NCBI RefSeq assembly: GCF_009429125.1
Contig: NZ_CP045529.1
Location: 1,674,001-1,738,000, forward strand
Direction: 5' to 3'
Length of the DNA: 64,000 nucleotides
Origin: Luteimicrobium xylanilyticum
GTDB taxonomy: Bacteria > Actinomycetota > Actinomycetes > Actinomycetales > Cellulomonadaceae
The translations under genes and the position numbers were made by a program. Below are positions 56,846 through 64,000 of this stretch, piece by piece. How positions within the stretch are numbered: the stretch's first letter is position 1; each line of letters begins with the position of its first letter. The notes under the pieces are model-generated. The model was not told the DNA's origin, searched no databases, and saw only the letters and a list, made by a program, of their open reading frames with translations.

Positions 56846-57428
56846 CCCGGTCCTCGACCACCTCGCCCTCGCGCTCGACGCGGTGGGGGCGGGGCGCACC
56901 CTGCCCGACGCTCCCGACGGCCGCCGCGGGTCGCCCCGCTGGGTGCCGCGCGACGCGCAGCACCTGACGCTCGCGTTCTACGCGGACGTCCCCGAGGGCG
57001 CGATCCCGGAGCTGTCGGAGGCGCTGCGGGACGTCGCGCGCGCAGCCGCGCCGTTCGAGCTGCGGCTCCGCGGCGCGGGCTCGTTCGCGGGCCGGGTGCT
57101 GTGGGTCGGCGTCGACGGCGCCACGGACGCGCTCCGTGAGCTGGCCGAGGGTGCCCTTGCGGCGAGCGTCCGCGAGGTGCCCGACGACGTCCGCCCGCAC
57201 CGCGCCCACCTCACCGTGGCCCGGGCCCGATGGGGCAGGAGCAAGGTCAGCCGGTCGCGCGACGCCTACCGCTCTCAGCTCGATCCTGCGGCCCGGGCGC
57301 TCGCGGTCTACGCCGGCCCGGCGTGGACGGTCGACGGGTTCTCGCTCGTCGAGTCGCGCCCGGGTGAGGGGCCGCAGGGCGGCCCGCTGTACCGCGAGCT
57401 GGAGCGCTGGGCGTTCGCCCCCTCCTGA
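56814..57428 (+). CDS. thpR: RNA 2',3'-cyclic phosphodiesterase (2'-5' RNA ligase family)
   Basis: This 204-residue 2H phosphoesterase has both HxT/V motifs, HLTLAF (about residue 45) and [10 protein letters not shown] (about residue 126), in a duplicated fold. It hydrolyses 2',3'-cyclic phosphate ends. [13 protein letters not shown] is a typical start. The GTG lies 32 bp inside cysA and has CAGCAT 6 nt upstream, so it may have its own promoter. No link to sulfate uptake is evident. A large palindrome follows the stop. Confidence 0.9.
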   Translation: MRLFAAVFPPDPVLDHLALALDAVGAGRTLPDAPDGRRGSPRWVPRDAQHLTLAFYADVPEGAIPELSEALRDVARAAAPFELRLRGAGSFAGRVLWVGVDGATDALRELAEGALAASVREVPDDVRPHRAHLTVARARWGRSKVSRSRDAYRSQLDPAARALAVYAGPAWTVDGFSLVESRPGEGPQGGPLYRELERWAFAPS

Positions 57429-57436
57429 CGCGCGCG

Positions 57437-57505
57437 CCGAGTACGAGGGTTTCCGCCGAGTACGAGCCATCTGCCCTCGTACTCGGCGGAAGCCCTCGTA
57501 CTCGG
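57437..57505. repeat. nested palindromic element between convergent genes (terminator or REP-like)
   Basis: The outer arms CCGAGTACGAGGG (57437-57449) and CCCTCGTACTCGG (57493-57505) match over 13 bp. The inner arms, 57452-57466 and 57476-57490, match over 15 bp. Only a 2-nt internal bulge and a 9-nt loop (57467-57475) interrupt a hairpin with 28 base pairs. The core CCGAGTACGAG occurs twice directly and twice inverted. It lies between the thpR and MFS stop codons. Confidence 0.75.
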
Positions 57506-57519
57506 TGGAGCCTGACGTC

Positions 57520-58881
57520 TCAGCCGACTCGCCGGCTTGCCAGCGCGGCGAGCAGGGCGAGGACGGCACACGCGAGGAGGAGCACCACGACCGCTCCACG
57601 CCCGGACGAGCCGGCCGATAGGGCGCTGCCGGCGATCCCGGCGCTCGCGCTCGTGGCGAGCGCCGTCGCGACGGCCTCTACGGTGCTGGCCGCGGTCGCC
57701 GCGTCCGCAGGGGTTGGCGCGCCATCGACTCCCGCGGTGTCCAGGGCGCGTCGAAGCGTGTCGAGGTACAGCATGCCGGTGCCCGCGCCGGCCGCGGCCC
57801 AACCGACCGTGGTCACGACGAGCAGGTCGGGCGCGCGTCCTGTGGCCGTGACGGCGGTGGACGCTGTGCCGCCGGCGACCAGTAGCGCTCCGGCCGCGCA
57901 CCGCGCCACGTACGCGGCGCCGTCGGCGGGCCTGGCGCCGCACCAGACACCGGCCAGTGCCCAGCCGAACCCGCCGGCCGCGGTCACGACGGCGACAGAC
58001 GTGACGCCGGCTCCCGCGAGCACGTGCAAGGTCACGGGCAGGACGGCCTGGGCCCCGAAGTACGCGGCGGTGACGAGCCCCAGCACAGCCAGGAGCGCCG
58101 GTCGTCCAGGCCGCGGGAGGAGGACGCCCGGTGGCAGCAGCCTGGCGGCCGCGACCAGCACGGTCGTCGCGGCCGCCGCGCCAACGACGAGGGGACGGGC
58201 TGGGGATGTAACGCCCGAGGCCGAGGATGCCGCGAGCGCGAGGGCCGCGACGCCCGTCGCGAGGAGCGCGGCTGCGCCCGGCCGGTAGCGGCCCCCGGGT
58301 GCACCGCGCGGCGTCGACCTCAGACGTCGCGCAGCGACCCCGCGGGCGACGACGAGCAGGGGGAGGTGGGCCACGAACGCCCAGCGCCACCCCCACGCTC
58401 CCGCGACGACGGCCGTATAAGCGGGTCCGACGAGGGCGGCTCCGACCCAGACGACGCTGTACCCCGCAAGGACGAGGCGACGGAACCGGTCGGGCAGTGC
58501 GAGCGAGACCGCGGACAGCGACACGCTGGCCAGGGCGCCTCCTGCGAGCCCGACGACGACCCGACCGGCGACCAGCGTTGCCGGCGTGCGGGCGGCGGCG
58601 CACAGCGCGCTGCCTGCGACGCTCGCGAGGGTCAAGGCCCAGAACAGCCGGTCCAGCCGGAGCCTTGCGACCAGGGCTGCCCCGGCGGGCAGGGTAAGGA
58701 AGGTCGCGGCGGGTGGCGCGGCCACTACGGCGCCGTACCAGCGAGTGGCGCCCAGGTCCGCGACTGCCGTCGGGATCACGGCGGTGAGAGCGATGGATTG
58801 GACGCCGCCGACGAGCTCGAGCGCGAGGAGCGAACACCCCAGCAGGAGGTCGCCTCGACGGACGCTGTGGCCCGTGCGCAC
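57520..58881 (-). CDS. MFS transporter
   Basis: This 453-residue major facilitator has about 12 to 14 hydrophobic segments. It starts with LLLGCSLLALELVGGVQSIAL and has WYGAVVAAPPAATF and AGRVVVGLAGGALASVS in the first half, as in drug exporters. The substrate is unknown. The GTG start lies 4 nt after the VOC stop on the same strand, so they are co-transcribed. Together with the VOC and RHH genes it looks like a small resistance or efflux module. Confidence 0.85.
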   Translation of the reverse strand: MRTGHSVRRGDLLLGCSLLALELVGGVQSIALTAVIPTAVADLGATRWYGAVVAAPPAATFLTLPAGAALVARLRLDRLFWALTLASVAGSALCAAARTPATLVAGRVVVGLAGGALASVSLSAVSLALPDRFRRLVLAGYSVVWVGAALVGPAYTAVVAGAWGWRWAFVAHLPLLVVARGVAARRLRSTPRGAPGGRYRPGAAALLATGVAALALAASSASGVTSPARPLVVGAAAATTVLVAAARLLPPGVLLPRPGRPALLAVLGLVTAAYFGAQAVLPVTLHVLAGAGVTSVAVVTAAGGFGWALAGVWCGARPADGAAYVARCAAGALLVAGGTASTAVTATGRAPDLLVVTTVGWAAAGAGTGMLYLDTLRRALDTAGVDGAPTPADAATAASTVEAVATALATSASAGIAGSALSAGSSGRGAVVVLLLACAVLALLAALASRRVG

Positions 58882-58885
58882 CTGG

Positions 58886-59626
58886 TCAGGACCGGGTGTA
58901 GCCGTAGAGGTCGGTCTGCGTCTGGTTGACCCAGATCTCGGTGCCGGCCGGGACGGCGGGCGCCACGCCGGCGTCGGGGTTCGGGATCCGCAGGCTGAAG
59001 CCGTAGCTCTCGTCGACCACGGTCGCGGCGATCCCGGCTACCTCGAGCCGTTCGGGCAGCGCGTGGACGTCCGGGTGCTCGAAGGAGATCTGCACGCCCG
59101 GCCGGTCGGCGCGGTGCGCCGCGACGAGGCCGCCGCCCGGGGCGACGAGGTCCACCCAGTCGCCGACGTCCGAAGCGATCCGACGGCGCAGGCCGAGCCG
59201 TTCGAGCGTCCCTGCAGCAGCTGCGACGGCGGGGGAGTACCACAGCGGCAGCACGATCGTCCGCTCGTCCGGCGCCGCGCCGTCGTCGGGCGATCCGGGC
59301 GTCGTGCCGTGCACCCGGAACCGGAGTCCGTCCGCTCCGGTCACGCTGACTCCGGGTCCGTCGGCGTCGGCATCGACGGGACGGCCGACGGCGGCCGCGA
59401 CGGCGTCGAGGTCGTCGCTCTCGAAGCCGAGGACCTGGGTGCCGTCGAGCGGGTCGCCGGGCGGGACGGCGTGGACGGCCAGGCGCCCGGACGCCAGGGC
59501 GAGGACGTGCCAGTCGCCGTGGTCGACGAGGGGGTGGGCACCGAGGGCGGCGGCGACGGCGAACCAGGCACCGGGGCGGCTCGTGAAGACGATCGGGCGG
59601 ACGACGAGTCCTGTGGCGGTGGTCAT
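58886..59626 (-). CDS. VOC (glyoxalase/bleomycin-resistance) family protein
   Basis: This 246-residue protein contains two VOC-type halves: residues 5-108 ([18 protein letters not shown] to [11 protein letters not shown]) and about residues 120-245 ([18 protein letters not shown] to [14 protein letters not shown]). The metal ligands typical of glyoxalase I are not all obvious, so a binding or sequestration role is possible. GAGGAGG precedes the ATG, which overlaps the RHH stop by 4 bp. Its place before an MFS gene suggests joint detoxification. Confidence 0.78.
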   Translation of the reverse strand: MTTATGLVVRPIVFTSRPGAWFAVAAALGAHPLVDHGDWHVLALASGRLAVHAVPPGDPLDGTQVLGFESDDLDAVAAAVGRPVDADADGPGVSVTGADGLRFRVHGTTPGSPDDGAAPDERTIVLPLWYSPAVAAAAGTLERLGLRRRIASDVGDWVDLVAPGGGLVAAHRADRPGVQISFEHPDVHALPERLEVAGIAATVVDESYGFSLRIPNPDAGVAPAVPAGTEIWVNQTQTDLYGYTRS

Positions 59627-59784
59627 CGGTCCTCCTCTGTGGTGGGCGTCGCCAGGTAGTCGCGCAGGGCACGCTCGACGAGGGCCGACAGGCTGAGACC
59701 CTCGTCGATGCTGCGGTGCTTGACCTCGCGGACGAGCTCCGGGGGTAGATAGACGTTGAACTGCGCCTTGGGGTTGGTGTGCAT
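59623..59784 (-). CDS. small ribbon-helix-helix (CopG-like) DNA-binding protein
   Basis: This 53-residue protein starts [20 protein letters not shown], where QFNVYL is the ribbon strand and [17 protein letters not shown] with [15 protein letters not shown] forms the two helices of an RHH domain. The C-terminus is acidic. RHH proteins of this size are usually autorepressors or antitoxins. The start codon sits inside a 14-bp palindrome and 6 nt after a TAGCAT -10. It heads the RHH-VOC-MFS unit. No toxin gene is adjacent. Confidence 0.85.
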   Translation of the reverse strand: MHTNPKAQFNVYLPPELVREVKHRSIDEGLSLSALVERALRDYLATPTTEEDR

Positions 59785-59796
59785 GACGTCATGCTA
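59781..59796 (-). promoter_or_regulatory. promoter and palindromic operator of the RHH-VOC-MFS unit
   Basis: GCATGACGTCATGC (59781-59794) is a perfect 14-bp palindrome that includes the RHH start codon. On the minus strand TAGCAT (59796-59791) is a -10 with 6 nt to the ATG, so operator, -10 and start codon overlap. A second imperfect repeat (ATGCT at 59791, AGCAT at 59804) lies beside it. Confidence 0.6.
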
Positions 59797-59915
59797 GCAA
59801 GCGAGCATTGTGGCGGAAAGAGCGGCCGCCCGGCGTGGTGGTGTGGGACGATGAGGTCGTGCACACGGGAGCGGATCGTCGATTTCCGTGGCCCGTTCGC
59901 GGGCCGCGTCGCTGA

Positions 59916-61117
<1,202 letters not shown>

Positions 61118-61118
<1 letters not shown>

Positions 61119-63727
61119 TGCCGTACGTCGTCACCGAGTGGCTCGGTGAGCACACCGAGCTTCCCGAGGGCCTCACGGCCGAGCAGCTCGCCGCGGACCT
61201 CGTGCGCGTCGGGCTCGAGGAGGAGGCGATCCACGGGACCGACGTGACCGGTCCGGTCGTCGTCGGGCGCGTCGTCGCGATGTCGCCCGAGCCGCAGAAG
61301 AACGGCAAGACGATCAACTGGTGCCAGGTCGACGTCGGCGAGCACAACGCGGTCGAAGGTGCTGGGACCGACGACGAGCGACGCGTCCCGCGCGGCATCG
61401 TGTGCGGCGCCCACAACTTCGTCGTCGGCGACGAGGTCGTCGTCGCGCTGCCGGGCGCGGTGCTCCCGGGCCCGTTCCCGATCGCGAGCCGCAAGACGTA
61501 CGGGCACGTCTCGGACGGGATGATCTGCTCCGCGCGCGAGCTCGGCCTCGGGCAGGACCACGAGGGCATCATCGTGCTCGAGAAGCACGGCTTCTCCGCG
61601 GAGCTGGGGCACGACCTCACGCCTGGCTCGGACGCGATCGCGCTGCTCGGCCTCGGCCAGAAGGTCCTGGAGATCAACGTCACGCCGGACCGCGGCTACT
61701 GCTTCTCCTACCGGGGCGTCGCGCGCGAGTTCTCGCACTCGACCGGAGCACGCTTCACGGACCCCGGGCTCCCGGGCGCGCTCGACGCGCCGCTCCCGTC
61801 GCCGACCCCGGACGGGTTCCCCGTCGAGGTGTCCGACGACGCCCCGGTCTACGGGCAGGTCGGCTGCGACCGGTTCGTCACGCGGATCGTGCGGGGCATC
61901 GACCCTGCGGCGGTCAGCCCCCAGTGGATGCAGCGTCGCCTGACCCTCTCGGGGATGCGCCCGATCTCGCTGCCGGTCGACGTGTCGAACTACGTGATGC
62001 TCGACCTGGGCCAGCCGACCCACTGCTACGACCTCGCCACGGTCGAGGCGCCGATCGTCGTGCGTCGTGCGCGCCCGGGCGAGCACCTCGTCACGCTCGA
62101 CGACGTCGACCGCGCTCTCGACCCGGAGGACCTGCTCATCACGGCCTCGCCGGGGCTCGCGGACGGCGACGAGGGCACGCACGTCCTGGGGCTCGCGGGC
62201 GTCATGGGCGGAGCCTCGACCGAGGTCACCGCGTCCACGACGGACGTGCTCGTGGAGGCGGCCCACTTCGACCCGGTGACGATCGCTCGCGCCGCTCGGC
62301 GGCACAAGCTGGCGTCGGAGGCGTCCAAGCGGTTCGAGCGCGGGGTCGACCCGCAGCTGGCACCCGTCGCGGCGCAGCGCGTCGTCGACCTGCTCGTGCG
62401 CTACGGCGGCGGCACCGCGGACCCTGCGGTGAGCGACCTCGACCGCACGACGGCGCCCGCCCCGATCCTCTTCCCGGTCGCCGAGGCGGAGCGCCTCACC
62501 GGGGTCGCGTACGCGCCCGAGCGCGTCGGGGAGCTGCTCGCCCTGATCGGCTGCGGCGTCGAGAACGCGGGCGAGCCCGGGGTGCTGCGCGTCGTCCCGC
62601 CGACCTGGCGCCCCGACCTCGGTGCGCCCGCGGACCTCGTCGAGGAGGTCGCGCGGCTCGACGGCTACGACAACATCGACTCGGTGCTGCCGTCGGCGCC
62701 CGGTGGGACCGGCCTCACGTCCGCCCAGCGCGGGCGTCGCGCCGTCGCGCGCGCGCTGGCCGACGCCGGCTTCACCGAGGTCCTGACATACCCGTTCGTC
62801 GCGGACGCGCAGCTCGACGCCCTGCTCGTCGGCGCGGACGACCCACGCCGGGGCGCGGTCCGCCTGCTCAACCCGCTGTCCGACGAGCAGAACGCCATGC
62901 GCACGTCGCTGCTGGTCACGCTGCTGCAGGCCGTGCGGCGCAACGTCGGCCGGGGGCTGACGGACGTCGCCGTCGTCGAGCAGGGCCTCGTGACCCGGCC
63001 GGGCGACGGCCCGCTGGTCGCGCCGTCGCTGCCCGGCGGCACGCGCCCGACGCCCGAACAGCTCGCGGCCCTCGCGGACGCGCTGCCCCACCAGCCCCGC
63101 CACGTGGCGGGCGTCCTGGCCGGCGAGCACGTCCCGACGGGCTGGTGGGGCGGGGGCCGCCGCGCCGACTGGGCCGACGCGGTCGAGGCCGTGCGTCTCG
63201 TCGCGGGCACGCTGCGCGTGCCCGTCGTCGTCGCCGCGGGCCCGGACGAGCGCCCGTGGCACCCCGGCCGGTGCGCGAGGGTCACGCTCGCGGACGGCAC
63301 GCTCGTCGGGCACGCGGGCGAGCTGCACCCGCAGGTCGTGGAGAACCTCGACCTGCCGGCGCGCACGGTCGCGTTCGAGCTCGACCTCGACGTGCTGCTC
63401 GCAGCCGCACCCGCCGAGCCGGTCGAGGCCACGCCGGTCTCGGCGTTCCCGGCCGCGAAGGAGGACGTGGCGCTCGTCGTCGACGACACCGTCCCCGCCG
63501 CGGACGTGCACGCCGCGGTCGCGCAGGGCGCGGGAGAGCTGCTCGAGGACCTCCGGCTCTTCGACGTCTTCACCGGGCCGCAGGTCGGCGAGGGCAGGAA
63601 GTCGCTCGCGTTCTCGCTGCGGCTGCGTGCCGCCGACCGCACGCTGACCGCCGAGGACATCGCCGGGGTGCGCGAGGGCGTCGTCGCGGCGGCTGCCGAG
63701 GCGGTCGGGGCGACGCTCCGCGCCTGA
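61118..63727 (+). CDS. pheT: phenylalanine--tRNA ligase beta subunit
   Basis: This 869-residue subunit has an N-terminal EMAP/OB tRNA-binding domain (about residues 40-165), B3/B4 editing domain segments (MRPISLPVDVSNYVMLDLGQP, in parts), B5 domain, a catalytic-like core and a C-terminal FDX-ACB domain starting near FPAAKEDVALVV. It edits mischarged Tyr-tRNA and binds tRNA. It is slightly longer than usual because of an insert rich in Pro and Gly around residues 625-660. The ATG overlaps the pheS stop by one base. Confidence 0.96.
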
Positions 63728-63748
63728 CACGGAGCGGAGAGGAGCGCC

Positions 63749-64000
63749 GTGGCGCGCGCGACCCGGCTCGAGGTGGCTACCGCCAAAGGACCGGGGGAGC
63801 TCGTCCTCGAGCGGCCGTCCGGCGTCCCGCGCGCGGTGCTGCTGCTCGGGCACGGGGCGGGCGGCGGCGTGGACGCGCGCGACCTCCTCGCCGCGCGTGA
63901 CACGGCGCTCGCCTCCGGGCTGCTGGTCGCCCTGTTCACGCAGCCCTACCGGGTCGCCGGACGGCGCGCCCCCGCCCCGGCTGCCCAGCTCGACGACGCC
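63749..64000 (+). CDS. alpha/beta hydrolase family protein, N-terminal part (runs off the window)
   Basis: The first 84 residues of a protein with an alpha/beta hydrolase N-terminus are visible: strand AVLLLGHGAGGGVDARDLLAARD carries the HGAGG oxyanion region of the KANL3/Tex30-type dienelactone hydrolase-like group (named here by HGAGGG). The nucleophile elbow is not yet reached. GAGAGGAG lies about 4 nt before the GTG. It follows pheT by 21 bp. Confidence 0.72.
   Translation, partial: MARATRLEVATAKGPGELVLERPSGVPRAVLLLGHGAGGGVDARDLLAARDTALASGLLVALFTQPYRVAGRRAPAPAAQLDDA

Noticed and set aside
59623-59784. Type II toxin-antitoxin pair with the RHH protein as antitoxin
   Set aside because: No toxin-like gene is adjacent; the neighbour is a VOC protein.
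57429-59811. Horizontally acquired island around the RHH-VOC-MFS genes
   Set aside because: Base composition looks only slightly different from the surroundings by eye, and there are no integrase, tRNA or direct-repeat boundaries.

Overview
The window is about 64 kb of very GC-rich chromosome (roughly 73-75% by eye) with dense, overlapping gene strings. It looks like a member of the Actinobacteria, order Micrococcales, most similar to Cellulomonadaceae. That placement is an inference from five things: the division/cell-wall (dcw) cluster order, a PriA-type hisA, a MurE whose substrate motif is not the diaminopimelate one, a secreted GH18 chitinase with a CBM5/12 module, and the conserved infC-rpmI-rplT and pheST blocks. 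I see no tRNA or rRNA genes, insertion sequences, prophage genes or CRISPR arrays. This is mostly core genome, and the novelty lies in regulation and small accessory modules.

Layout. 0-5 kb: the start of a HelD-like RNA polymerase recycling ATPase (minus strand), a PAC2 protein, a cold-shock protein, a SAM-dependent methyltransferase, and an SOS-type operon (LexA box, HEPN protein, DNA polymerase IV). 5-10 kb: a DUF3040 membrane protein facing a minus-strand MoxR-DUF58-transglutaminase operon. 10-32 kb: the dcw cluster mraZ-rsmH-ftsL-ftsI-murE-murF-mraY-murD-ftsW-murG-murC-ftsQ-ftsZ-pgeF-sepF-yggT-divIVA, then traR-lspA-rluD and an acetyltransferase. 32-38 kb: dnaE, a chitinase, a PPOX-fold flavin/F420 protein and an S4 protein. 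38-48 kb: a split histidine locus (hisD with a Rieske lipoprotein; hisC-hisB-unknown-hisH-priA-sseB) interrupted by a RecQ-phosphoribosyltransferase fusion and a zinc alcohol dehydrogenase. 48-52 kb: GerW and DUF1844 proteins, then infC-rpmI-rplT-trmH. 52-57 kb: an Rrf2 regulator and a sulfate/thiosulfate ABC transporter, with thpR overlapping its last gene. 57.5-60 kb: a minus-strand RHH-VOC-MFS module. 60-64 kb: pheS-pheT and the start of an alpha/beta hydrolase.

How it works together. The dcw block makes lipid II, polymerises septal peptidoglycan (FtsW, FtsI), assembles the Z-ring (FtsZ, SepF, FtsQ, FtsL) and directs polar growth (DivIVA). Ten-bp-spaced GTGGAG-type repeats, typical of MraZ operators, occur in three clusters in the moxR/mraZ intergenic region. 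They suggest that MraZ autoregulation may also reach the divergent MoxR operon. A palindrome upstream of ftsZ and a hairpin between mraZ and rsmH are further candidate control points.

A recurrent theme is a TANNNT -10 hexamer lying 6-8 nt before an ATG or GTG that has no Shine-Dalgarno sequence (dnaE, hisC, hisD, rrf2, the RHH gene, murE, recQ, gerW, the PPOX gene). This geometry predicts leaderless transcripts. Other notable points are an apparent ATC start codon for infC behind a structured leader of about 270 nt, a probable CTG start for trmH, an Rrf2 regulator without the [2Fe-2S] cysteines beside a palindrome in front of the sulfate operon, and a 69-bp nested palindrome between thpR and the MFS gene. 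No gene cluster here is clearly a previously undescribed system. The RHH-VOC-MFS module and the LexA-controlled HEPN-Pol IV pair are the best candidates for follow-up.
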